Assembly: GCA_949840775.1 (NCBI GenBank)
Contig: CATKXO010000003.1
Coordinates: 1 to 64,000, forward strand
Reading direction: 5' to 3'
Origin: an uncultured bacterium
GTDB taxonomy: Bacteria > Bacillota > Clostridia > Oscillospirales > Oscillospiraceae
Length of the DNA stretch: 64,000 bases
Shown one piece after another: positions 16,325-23,089 of this stretch (position 1 is the first letter of the stretch; each line of letters starts with the position of its first letter). Position numbers and translations under genes: made by a program. The notes beneath the pieces were generated by a model, which saw only the letters and a program-made list of their open reading frames with translations, was not told where the DNA came from and ran no database searches.

Positions 16325-17599
16325 ATGTCCAAGATAAAAGCCGACCCTCTGGCCCTGAACGCGATTATCCGCGCCGTTTTAAAGGGGGCAAACACCACCC
16401 CGGAGGACTTCAAGCGGGCTACCCTGGTGGACAGCTTCTCCATGATTTACCACAAGTTTCCCTCCTGGGCGGAGCCTGCCCCCGGCGACTTCTCCATCCT
16501 GGGGATGCTGGAGAACATGCACACCCTCCACTTTCCCAACGACATTGGCCGTCCCCCCATTCAGGTGGACGACTTCTCCTTTTTGGCAAGCTGCAAAAAA
16601 TTGAAGCGGCTGGACGTGGCCCGCACCAGCTTTACCGACTGCTCCATCCTTCTCCAGCTGCCGCCCCTGAGCTACGTGCGCCTCCCGGAAAAGGGGCAGC
16701 TCACCCACCTGGAGGCCCTGGAACGTCTCCCCAAACAGACCAAGGTGAGCTTTTTGAACCCGCCCGCCCCTACGCCGCCCCCGGCGGTCACGCCCCCGCC
16801 CCGGAAAAAGCCCGAGGGCAGCGAGACGGTGAAGGCCATTGTGGAGGAGATCAAAAAGCGCACCGCCACGGACTGCTACAGGCTGACCGTCCGGCCCGGC
16901 GTCACCCCTGGGCTGACGGACAGCAAATTCGGCGGCCTCCCCTACTGGGACCCGGCCATGCCCTACCCGGTGGATGGGGCGGGGAAGAAGCTGGTGCTGC
17001 TGGCCCAGATCAATTTTGACCAGCTCCAGGTGGACGAGCCCCTGCCCCAGGGCGGGCTGCTCCAGTTTTTCATCGGGGACGACTGCTTCGGTCTGGACTG
17101 TCCGGGGGGCCACCGGGTGGTGTACCACGCGGAGATTAACCCCTCCGTCACGGCGGAACAGCTCAGGCCCCTGCGCATCCCCACCCAGGCGGAGACGGAA
17201 ATCTTCCCCCTGGCAAACTCCATGGCGGTGACCATGGAAAAGACGGCCGGCTACATGGGCCCGGCGGACGAGCGGTTCGACGCCCTCTTCGCCCAGGTCT
17301 TCCGGGCCATCACCGGCCAGGCCCTGGAGCCGGGAATGCACTATTGGAACACGCTGGCGGGCGGGGATTACGACTATCTGTACGACCAGCTGTCCACCGA
17401 CGGCCACCACCTGCTGGGCTACCCCTACTTCACCCAGGAGGACCCCCGAAACGGCCTCTATGAGACCCTCCTTTTCCAGATGGACTCCGACGACGATATC
17501 CTCTGGGGCGACTGTGGGGTGGGCAACTTCTTCATCGACCTGGAAAAGCTGAAACAGCGGGACTTCTCCGACGTGTTCTACACCTGGGACTGCTGCTGA
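16325..17599 (+). CDS. DUF1963 (YwqG-like) protein with N-terminal repeat region
   Basis: The 424-residue protein has an N-terminal part with leucine-rich-repeat-like spacing (LEALERLPK, LKRLDVARTSFTD), a Pro-rich linker near 145-165, and a C-terminal YwqG/DUF1963 domain (SKFGGLPYWDPAMPYP, LLAQINFDQL, GLLQFFIGDD, HHLLGYPYFTQEDPR). DUF1963 proteins have no established activity. The ATG at 16325 follows GGGAGG by seven bases; longer frames overlap the racemase and were rejected. It sits tightly between the racemase and the MurE-like ligase, so a role in the same pathway is likely but unproven. Confidence 0.8.
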   Translation: MSKIKADPLALNAIIRAVLKGANTTPEDFKRATLVDSFSMIYHKFPSWAEPAPGDFSILGMLENMHTLHFPNDIGRPPIQVDDFSFLASCKKLKRLDVARTSFTDCSILLQLPPLSYVRLPEKGQLTHLEALERLPKQTKVSFLNPPAPTPPPAVTPPPRKKPEGSETVKAIVEEIKKRTATDCYRLTVRPGVTPGLTDSKFGGLPYWDPAMPYPVDGAGKKLVLLAQINFDQLQVDEPLPQGGLLQFFIGDDCFGLDCPGGHRVVYHAEINPSVTAEQLRPLRIPTQAETEIFPLANSMAVTMEKTAGYMGPADERFDALFAQVFRAITGQALEPGMHYWNTLAGGDYDYLYDQLSTDGHHLLGYPYFTQEDPRNGLYETLLFQMDSDDDILWGDCGVGNFFIDLEKLKQRDFSDVFYTWDCC

Positions 17600-17626
17600 C
17601 CCCCGCGTTTTTATGGGAGGTACACT

Positions 17627-19582
17627 ATGAAACACACCCTCAGCGACTATATCGCCCTGCTGGAGGAGCGGAACCTGCTGTCCGCCCCCGTCCCGGACGC
17701 CCTGGACCCCACCGCCCCGGTGGAGCTGGTATCCTACGACTCCCGGGAGGTGGTTCCCGGCACGCTGTTTCTCTGCAAGGGTGCCCACTTCAAGGCGGCG
17801 TTTTTGAAAATGGCCCAGGACAGGGGGGCCATCGCCTATGTGAGCGAGGCCCCCTATCCGGAAAGTCCCCTGCCCTGCCTCCTGGTAAACGACATGCGCC
17901 TCACCATCGCCCCCCTGGCCGACCTGTACTACGATCACCCCTCTGGGAAGCTGAAGGTCATCGGCCTGACGGGCACCAAGGGCAAATCCTCCACCGCCTA
18001 CTACCTGAAATACATTCTGGACGAGTATATGGCGGAGCAGGGCAAACCGGAGAGCGGCATCATCTCCTCCATCGACACCTACGACGGGGCGGAGCGCTTC
18101 GAGTCCCACATCACCACCCCCGACGCCCTGGACCTCCAGCGCCACTTCCACCACGCGGTTCAGTCCGGGCTGGAGTACCTGACCATGGAGGTGTCCAGCC
18201 AGGCGCTGAAATACCACCGCTCCCTGTGCACCGATTTCGCCGCCGCCGTCTTCCTTAACATCGGCCTGGACCACATTTCCCCCATTGAGCACCCGGATTT
18301 TGAGGACTACTTCGCCTCAAAGCTGCGGATTTTCTCCCAGGGGGCGGTCAACTGTGTCAATCTGGACTGCGACCACGCCGACCGGGTCCTGGCCGCCGCC
18401 AGGGAGGCGGGCCGGCCTGTGATCACCTTCTCCCAAAAGGACGGGGGGGCGGATGTCTACGCCTCCCAGGTGTGCAAGCGGGGAGGGGATATCCTCTTTC
18501 AGGTGCGCACCAAGCGGTATGAGCGGCAGTTCTGCCTGACCATGCCGGGGCTGTTCAACGTGGAAAACGCCCTGGCCGCCATCGCGGTGTGCGAGGGGCT
18601 GGACATCCCCCAGCAGCACATCTTCGCCGGCCTGGTGAAGGCCCGGGTGCCGGGGCGGATGGAGGTCTACTCCAACGCCGACGGCGCCGTCGTTGCCATC
18701 GTAGACTACGCCCACAACCGCATGTCCTTCGAGACCCTGTTCCGCTCCGTTCAGGCGGAGTACCCCGGCCGGCGGATCGTCGCGGTTTTCGGCTGTCCCG
18801 GCCTGAAAGCCCTGGACCGCCGCCGGGACCTGGGGGAAATTTCGGGAAAATACTCCGGCCTGGTGGTCCTTACCGAGGAGGACAGCGGGGAGGAGGACAC
18901 TGTCTCCATCTGTGAGCAGATCGCCGTCCATGTGGCGGAGCAGGGCTGCCAATATATCATCGAGCCCAACCGGGGGGAGGCCATCCGCCAGGCCATCCTG
19001 AGCTGTGACCAGCCCTCCGTCCTCCTCATCACCGGCAAGGGCCGGGAGACCCGGCAGAAACGGGGGCGGGAGTATATCGAGGTCCCCACCGACGTGGACT
19101 ATGTCCAGGCCTTCCTCCAGGAGTACGACGCAGTCTATGACCCGGACGGAATGGAGAAGGTACAGGGCCTGCTGTCCCTGCTGCCCGCGCTGAAAAAGCA
19201 CCGGGGCAAGCGGGCGGCCGTCTGGTGCGCCGCCCCGGGGGAGGACCTCCTCCAGGACGCCGACGCCCTGCGAACCGTGGGGATGGAGGTGGTCCTGACC
19301 GGGCCCGGAGAGGACGCCCCCAAGGGCGCAGACTACCTGGTGTACCTGGCCAAAATGGGGCAGGACGGCCAGCCGGCTATGGGCCGCATGGACTCCCAGC
19401 GGGCGGAGGAGCTGCTGTCCGCCGGGCTGGTGGGCAAGGAGCTGGTCCCCCTGCTGAAAAGCTGTCTCGCCTTCCTCGGGGGCGGGGCGGAGGAGGCCGC
19501 CATTCTGGACAGCTCCGCCCGGCACACCCTGCTGCTTTATATGCTGGACCAGCATACGCCGGGGATGATGATCACAAGATAA
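17627..19582 (+). CDS. MurE-like amino-acid ligase fused to a reduced acetylglutamate-kinase-like domain
   Basis: Residues 1-510 follow MurE: SYDSREVVPGTLF, P-loop GLTGTKGKSS (113-122), SHITTPDALDLQ, Lys 232 in YFASKLRIF (site of the carbamylated lysine), VDYAHN (359-364) and GKGRE (470-474). At the place of the DNPR substrate loop it reads EEDSG (417-421), so the third amino acid is probably not meso-diaminopimelate. Residues 521-651 resemble the first strand (KHRGKRAAVWCA...LRTVGMEVVLTGPG) and the last helices (GKELVPLLKSCLAFLGGG, then HTLLLYMLDQHTPGMMITR) of N-acetylglutamate kinase with the middle missing. Standard MurE is about 490-500 residues. The fusion and its role are inferred. Confidence 0.78.
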   Translation: MKHTLSDYIALLEERNLLSAPVPDALDPTAPVELVSYDSREVVPGTLFLCKGAHFKAAFLKMAQDRGAIAYVSEAPYPESPLPCLLVNDMRLTIAPLADLYYDHPSGKLKVIGLTGTKGKSSTAYYLKYILDEYMAEQGKPESGIISSIDTYDGAERFESHITTPDALDLQRHFHHAVQSGLEYLTMEVSSQALKYHRSLCTDFAAAVFLNIGLDHISPIEHPDFEDYFASKLRIFSQGAVNCVNLDCDHADRVLAAAREAGRPVITFSQKDGGADVYASQVCKRGGDILFQVRTKRYERQFCLTMPGLFNVENALAAIAVCEGLDIPQQHIFAGLVKARVPGRMEVYSNADGAVVAIVDYAHNRMSFETLFRSVQAEYPGRRIVAVFGCPGLKALDRRRDLGEISGKYSGLVVLTEEDSGEEDTVSICEQIAVHVAEQGCQYIIEPNRGEAIRQAILSCDQPSVLLITGKGRETRQKRGREYIEVPTDVDYVQAFLQEYDAVYDPDGMEKVQGLLSLLPALKKHRGKRAAVWCAAPGEDLLQDADALRTVGMEVVLTGPGEDAPKGADYLVYLAKMGQDGQPAMGRMDSQRAEELLSAGLVGKELVPLLKSCLAFLGGGAEEAAILDSSARHTLLLYMLDQHTPGMMITR

Positions 19583-19586
19583 ACGA

Positions 19587-19616
19587 AACGGATGGCTCAC
19601 TCAGCCATCCGTTTTT
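19587..19616 (+). terminator. Terminator of the ligase cluster
   Basis: AACGGATGGCT, a four-base loop, AGCCATCCGTT and TTT form a strong intrinsic terminator five bases after the MurE-like stop. The hairpin overlaps the 3' end of the small regulator gene on the opposite strand. Confidence 0.88.
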
Positions 19617-19767
19617 CATACTTCTTCAGCAGGTCTTCCACCGCCTCGTCCAGCAGACGGGATTTGTTGATCCTCGTCTTAGCCGAGAGTTCGTTCAGGC
19701 CCTGCATCAGCTCATTTTTCAACGAAGAAGTGAACCTCGTCCGATTCACCAGAGCCGCTTCTGACAT
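19597..19767 (-). CDS. Small ribbon-helix-helix DNA-binding protein
   Basis: The 56-residue protein begins MSEAALVNRTRFTSSLKNEL and continues with a helix-turn-helix of the ribbon-helix-helix type (LSAKTRINKSRLLDEAVEDL). Short RHH proteins of this kind are dimeric repressors, often autoregulatory or antitoxins. It is divergent from a 56-residue Cys-rich gene, and the 115-base gap holds a 10-base inverted repeat that could be its operator. No ATG alternative exists; the ribosome site (GGTGTGAG) is weak. A role in controlling the divergent gene is inference. Confidence 0.72.
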   Translation of the reverse strand: MSEAALVNRTRFTSSLKNELMQGLNELSAKTRINKSRLLDEAVEDLLKKYEKRMAE

Positions 19768-19780
19768 ATCTCACACCGCC

Positions 19781-19870
19781 TTGCACTATTTTATGCTATT
19801 TAGTGTACAATTACCCAAACAGAAAAACAAGGGGTTGTATTTTATGTAATGTAGTGTATAATAGTGCAAG
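19781..19870. promoter_or_regulatory. Divergent promoter region with inverted repeat
   Basis: TTGCACTATT (19781-19790) and its exact complement AATAGTGCAA (19861-19870) flank the intergenic region, and related TAGTGTACAATTA and TAGTGTATAATAG words occur between. Rightwards, TTGTAT (19833-19838), 16 bases and TATAAT (19855-19860) form a promoter whose -10 lies inside the right repeat arm. A repressor bound to both arms would control both genes. Confidence 0.55.
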
Positions 19871-19882
19871 GAGGTGTCTGTT

Positions 19883-20053
19883 ATGGAACAAGAACGCATC
19901 TGTCAAACCTGCAAGCACTTTTACCAGCACTACATCAAGCTCGCGCGGGGAACATACAATATGTGCGGCTCCGGGCACTGCGTCCATCCCCGGCTCAAGT
20001 TTCGGTACAACAACACAAAGGCGTGCCAGCACTATGTGCTGAAGGAAAACTGA
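19883..20053 (+). CDS. Small Cys-rich protein, possible zinc-binding
   Basis: A protein of 56 residues starting MEQERICQTCKHFYQHYIK, with cysteines at 7, 10, 28, 33 and 48 and several histidines, as in small zinc-binding proteins. The ATG is seven bases after GGAGG in AAGGAGGTGTCTGTT. I do not recognise the family. Base use is poorer in GC than neighbours, and the gene is divergent from the RHH regulator with a shared operator-like region. It may be the effector or partner of that regulator; that is a guess. Confidence 0.65.
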   Translation: MEQERICQTCKHFYQHYIKLARGTYNMCGSGHCVHPRLKFRYNNTKACQHYVLKEN

Positions 20054-20069
20054 AAATTTGATTTCCCTC

Positions 20070-20099
20070 TTGCATATGCTGGAACAGGTGTGGTATAAT
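20070..20099 (+). promoter_or_regulatory. Promoter of the antisense RNA, type I module 1
   Basis: TTGCAT (20070-20075), an 18-base spacer and TATAAT (20094-20099). The same TTGCAT-18-TATAAT arrangement drives the antisense RNA of module 2 at 38.3 kb. Confidence 0.75.
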
Positions 20100-20105
20100 C
20101 AACCT

Positions 20106-20184
20106 GACCAAAAGGTTTGTTAGGATACATTGGCTTCACAGCAAAAGGATTCCCGGAGAGGGGCCACTCTCCGGGAATCCTTTA
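20106..20184 (+). ncRNA. Predicted antisense RNA (antitoxin), type I module 1
   Basis: A transcript from the promoter at 20070-20099 would start near 20106, contain a direct-repeat copy (20114-20139) matching the toxin translation start region, and end at the shared hairpin 20144-20183. This is the arrangement of the RNA II antitoxin of the par locus of plasmid pAD1. No open reading frame is present. Ends are predicted from promoter and terminator only. Confidence 0.65.
20144..20183. terminator. Shared terminator, type I module 1
   Basis: A perfect 17-base stem, AAAGGATTCCCGGAGAG with CTCTCCGGGAATCCTTT, closes a six-base loop. It has a short T-run on either side, so it could end both the toxin mRNA (reverse) and the antisense RNA (forward). 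Confidence 0.88.
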
Positions 20185-20187
20185 GGC

Positions 20188-20283
20188 TTATCTGCCCTTG
20201 TCGTGCCGGTCAAACCATTTGCAAACGCAATGACCAATTACATTTGCCACAACCGACACCAATATGTTTGTTAGGACTTCCAT
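20188..20283 (-). CDS. Predicted type I toxin peptide, Fst-like, module 1
   Basis: A 31-residue peptide beginning MEVLTNILVSVV and ending ANVIGHCVCKWFDRHDKGR: one membrane-spanning stretch followed by a charged tail, the design of Fst/Ldr-type pore or membrane toxins. The peptide of module 2 (38.2 kb) is clearly homologous (shared ANVI..., ICKWFD/VCKWFD, H.KGR). The ribosome site GAGGGGGTGG precedes the ATG. Its own promoter, terminator, direct repeat and a convergent antisense promoter are all present. Toxicity is inferred from architecture. Confidence 0.75.
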   Translation of the reverse strand: MEVLTNILVSVVANVIGHCVCKWFDRHDKGR

Positions 20284-20337
20284 TGGCTCCACCCCCTCTC
20301 TGTTGCCACAGATTGGGATATGTCGGGCAGCACAATG

Positions 20338-20366
20338 ATTATACCAAATTTCGACAGCATATGCAA
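20338..20366 (-). promoter_or_regulatory. Promoter of the toxin mRNA, type I module 1
   Basis: The reverse strand reads TTGCAT (20361-20366), 17 bases, TATAAT (20338-20343). The TTGCATATGCTG start is shared with the antisense promoter at 20070, so the two ends of the module form an inverted duplication. A leader of about 50 bases precedes the toxin ribosome site. Confidence 0.8.
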
Positions 20367-20392
20367 GCGGCGGGGTCTTCCCCGCCGTTTTT

Positions 20393-20986
20393 TCATCCGT
20401 TAAACTTCCCCATCCCCCGGTCGATGCCCTCAGCCAGGATACACTCGATGGCGTCGGCGGCCCGTTTGACAGCGCCGTCGATGGCTTTTTTGTCCTCCCC
20501 CACGAATTTCCCCAGCACCCAGTCGGCCATGTCGTAGTCGGGGTGGGGCTTTTCCCCCACGCCCACCCGCAGCCGTGGGAACTGGTCGGTGCCCAGGTGC
20601 TGGATGATGTTTTTCAGCCCGTTGTGCCCCCCGGCGGAGCCCTTTACCCGGATGCGCAGCTTTCCCACGGGCAGGGCGGTGTCGTCAGACACCACCAGCA
20701 CCCGCTCCGGAGGAATTTTGTAAAAGTCCGCCGCCTGGCGCACCGCCTCCCCGGACAGGTTCATGTAGGTGATGGGCTTCATCACCAGCACCTTCTCCCC
20801 GGAAATGGTGAGGGTATTGGTCAGCGCCTTGAATTTCAGCCGCTGGACGGGTTTGTTCTGCCGCTCCGCCACCTCGTCGGCCACCATGTAACCCACGTTG
20901 TGCCGGGTGTTCTCATACTTGTCCCCCGGATTGCCCAGGCAGACCAGCAGCCAGCTCACGCCGCCGCTGTCCTTTTTGAAAAACAT
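20393..20986 (-). CDS. pth: Peptidyl-tRNA hydrolase
   Basis: A protein of 197 residues with all Pth marks: LGNPGDKYENTRHNVGY (catalytic His 29), KPITYMNLSGEAV, VVSDDTALPVGKLRIR (Asp 101) and GSAGGHNGLKNIIQHLGT. It frees tRNA from peptidyl-tRNA that drops off ribosomes. The order glmU-like, prs, pth on one strand is the Bacillus gcaD-prs-spoVC order, so the cluster is ancestral. A palindromic repeat occupies the 187-base gap to prs. Confidence 0.97.
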   Translation of the reverse strand: MFFKKDSGGVSWLLVCLGNPGDKYENTRHNVGYMVADEVAERQNKPVQRLKFKALTNTLTISGEKVLVMKPITYMNLSGEAVRQAADFYKIPPERVLVVSDDTALPVGKLRIRVKGSAGGHNGLKNIIQHLGTDQFPRLRVGVGEKPHPDYDMADWVLGKFVGEDKKAIDGAVKRAADAIECILAEGIDRGMGKFNG

Positions 20987-21017
20987 AGCCGTTTCCTCGC
21001 TTCTTTGAAAGGAAATC

Positions 21018-21165
21018 TGTAGGGGCCGCCGCCCTCGGCGGCCCGTCTTTGATTGCCTTCGGCCGCCTGTCTTTTGTTGGACACGGCGGCCCGTCTTTGA
21101 TTGGACGCGGGCCGCCCAGGGGGGCGGCCCCTACAAGGGAAGGGCGGCCCCTGGGCCGCCCCTCC
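21018..21165. repeat. Compound modular palindromic repeat
   Basis: TGTAGGGGCCGCCGCCCTCGGCGGCCCG starts the element and GGGCCGCCCAGGGGGGCGGCCCCTACA ends it at 21135, with two further GGCGGCCCGTCTTTGATTG-type modules inside; another GGGCGGCCCCTGGGCCGCCC hairpin follows to 21165. It fills the pth-prs gap and shows module duplication inside one element. Confidence 0.8.
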
Positions 21166-21173
21166 GAACATAT

Positions 21174-22157
21174 TTACAGGAACAGGGGAGACACGGAGGT
21201 CTCCATGTAGATGTGGCTGATGGCCTCGGCAAAGAGGTGGGCCACAGAGATGTAGCGGATTTTATCGCACCGCACCTCGCCCTTGGGGGGGATGGTGTTC
21301 AGGAAGACCACCTCATCCAGCACACTGTCCTGGATGCGCTGAATGGCGGGTCCGGACAGCACGCCGTGGGTGGCGCAGGCGGTAACGTCCTTGGCGCCCC
21401 CCAGCTCCACCAGGGCCTTGGCCGCGTGGCACAGGGAACCGCCGGTGTCCACCATGTCGTCCAACAGAATAACCCGCTTGTCCCGCACGTCGCCGATGAT
21501 GTTCATGACCTCGGAGGAGTTGGCTTTCTGCCGCCGCTTGTCCACGATGGCCAGGGGCATGTTCAGCTTCTGGGCGAAGGCCCGGGCCCGGGCCACCGAG
21601 CCCACGTCGGGGGAGACCACCATGGTATCCTCGTGGTCGTCCTTGAATTTACGGTTGAAGTAGTCCACAAAAATGGGGGAGCCCAGCATATTGTCCACAG
21701 GAATGTCGAAAAAGCCCTGGATCTGGTTGGCATGAAGGTCCATGGTCAGCACCCGGTCGGCGCCGGCGGTGGTGATGAGGTTGGCCACCAGCTTGGCGGA
21801 GATGGGGTCTCTGGGCTTGGTCTTCCGGTCCTGGCGGGCGTAGCCGAAGTAGGGGATCACGGCGGTAATCCGGCCGGCGGAGGCCCGCTTCAGGGCGTCG
21901 ATGATAATGAGCAGCTCCATCAGTGCGTCGTTGACGGTGCTCATCTTGCCGTCCTTGACAAAGGCGCAGGTGGACTGGACCACAAACACGTCGGAGCCCC
22001 GGACCGTCTCATAGATGGAGACGAAGTTCTCCCCGTCGGAGAAAGCGCCCACCTCTGAGTTTCCCAGGGGGATCCCCAGCTCCTTGCAGATATCCCTGGC
22101 CAGAGCGGGGTTGGAATTGCCCGTGATAACCTTGATGTCCTTCCCATGTGCGATCAT
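21174..22157 (-). CDS. prs: Ribose-phosphate pyrophosphokinase
   Basis: The 327-residue protein is a standard class I PRPP synthetase: KVITGNSNPALARDICKELG, RGSDVFVVQSTC, VIPYFGYARQDRKTKPRDPIS, DLHANQIQGFFDIPVDN, and the PRPP-binding loop VILLDDMVDTGGSL. It makes PRPP from ribose-5-phosphate and ATP for nucleotide, His, Trp and NAD synthesis. It lies in the conserved glmU-prs-pth cluster. Confidence 0.97.
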   Translation of the reverse strand: MIAHGKDIKVITGNSNPALARDICKELGIPLGNSEVGAFSDGENFVSIYETVRGSDVFVVQSTCAFVKDGKMSTVNDALMELLIIIDALKRASAGRITAVIPYFGYARQDRKTKPRDPISAKLVANLITTAGADRVLTMDLHANQIQGFFDIPVDNMLGSPIFVDYFNRKFKDDHEDTMVVSPDVGSVARARAFAQKLNMPLAIVDKRRQKANSSEVMNIIGDVRDKRVILLDDMVDTGGSLCHAAKALVELGGAKDVTACATHGVLSGPAIQRIQDSVLDEVVFLNTIPPKGEVRCDKIRYISVAHLFAEAISHIYMETSVSPLFL

Positions 22158-22232
22158 TTACTACATCCTCCCATTATTGCCGGCCCTGGGGCCGTTTTTT
22201 CTCTCGTATCCCTTCTGTGTGAGGCCCTTTCC

Positions 22233-22910
22233 TCACTTTTTCCCTTTTCTTTTCCGGTTCTCCCCGGCCCAGCCCTCTTTGATCTCCTGCCGGACCCGGC
22301 CGATGGCCATAGCGTCTCCCGGCACCGTCCCGGTCACGGTGGTGCCGGCGGCGATAAAGGCCCCGTCCTCCACCGTCACCGGGGCGACAAAGTTGGTGTT
22401 GCACCCCACGAACACGTGACTGCCGATGGTGGTACGGTACTTGTGAAAGCCGTCGTAGTTGCAGGTGACGGTGCCGCAGCCAAAGTTGCAGTCCTCTCCC
22501 ACGTCGCTGTCCCCCACATAGGTCAGGTGGGCCATCTTGGTCCCCGCCCCCAGATTGCAGTTTTTCAGCTGGACAAAGGCCCCAATCTTAGACCCCGCCC
22601 CCACCACACAGTGGGGCCGGATGTGGGTGTAGGGGCCAATCTGGCAGTCCCGACAAATCACGCTCTCCTCACACTGGGAGGCGTTGATGGTACAGCCGTC
22701 CTCCACGGTGCAGCCGGTGAGCATCACCTGGGGCCCGATGGTGCAGTTGGCGCCGATTACGGTCTCTCCCCGGAGGATGGTGCCGGGAAGCAGAAGCGTC
22801 CCCGCCCCCACCGTCACCGTCTCCTCCACGTATACGGCAGAAGGGTCCATCATCAGCACCCCGTCCGCCAAAAGCTGTTCCCGCTTCGCCTGAAGGGAAT
22901 TGTCGTTCAT
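22233..22910 (-). CDS. GlmU-type acetyltransferase domain protein (left-handed beta helix)
   Basis: The 225-residue protein is only the C-terminal hexapeptide-repeat half of GlmU. It has the acetyltransferase signature KMAHLTYVGDSDVGEDCNFG, then GTVTCNYDGFHKYRTTIG and NTNFVAPVTVEDGAFIAAG, including the catalytic His of HLTY. The N-terminal uridylyltransferase half (with LAAGKGTRM) is absent, though the gene sits in the classical glmU position ahead of prs. It should acetylate glucosamine-1-phosphate; the uridylyl step must come from another gene. The start follows GGAGGAGTAAT. Confidence 0.85.
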   Translation of the reverse strand: MNDNSLQAKREQLLADGVLMMDPSAVYVEETVTVGAGTLLLPGTILRGETVIGANCTIGPQVMLTGCTVEDGCTINASQCEESVICRDCQIGPYTHIRPHCVVGAGSKIGAFVQLKNCNLGAGTKMAHLTYVGDSDVGEDCNFGCGTVTCNYDGFHKYRTTIGSHVFVGCNTNFVAPVTVEDGAFIAAGTTVTGTVPGDAMAIGRVRQEIKEGWAGENRKRKGKK

Positions 22911-22948
22911 ATTACTCCTCCTGAATTAAGGCTCGCTCTTACATGGTC

Positions 22949-22957
22949 ATTATAGCA
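22949..22957 (-). promoter_or_regulatory. Extended -10 promoter of the glmU-like/prs operon
   Basis: The reverse strand reads TGCTATAAT (22949-22957), an extended -10, about 40 bases before the start codon. A good -35 is not seen. The rest of the 180-base gap is AT-rich and without a gene. Confidence 0.55.
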
Positions 22958-23042
22958 TACAAGTTTCCATTTTTCTACCATTTTAAAAATTTTTCCACCG
23001 CCGTAAAATGCCGATTTTTCATCCATTGCATTCAAATTATGA

Positions 23043-23075
23043 CAAAAACCGCCCTCCACGCACTATGGAGGGCGG
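23043..23075 (-). terminator. Terminator after the HD-domain gene
   Basis: On the reverse strand CCGCCCTCC, a nine-base loop, GGAGGGCGG and GTTTTTG form an intrinsic terminator 15 bases after the HD gene stop. Confidence 0.85.
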
Positions 23076-23089
23076 CCGGATGTTCTTTT

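Larger units (their letters stand above)
20114..20292. repeat. Direct repeats of type I module 1
   Basis: GTTTGTTAGGATACATTGGC (in 20114-20139) recurs as GTTTGTTAGGACTTCCATTG followed by GCTCCAC (20265-20292). The second copy covers the toxin ribosome site and start codon on the reverse strand; the first lies in the antisense RNA. Pairing of the two RNAs at these repeats would block toxin translation. Confidence 0.75.

Noticed and set aside
21018-21165. Structured RNA or riboswitch ahead of pth
   Set aside because: All structure is explained by the palindromic repeat modules found at many unrelated genes; no known riboswitch core is visible.
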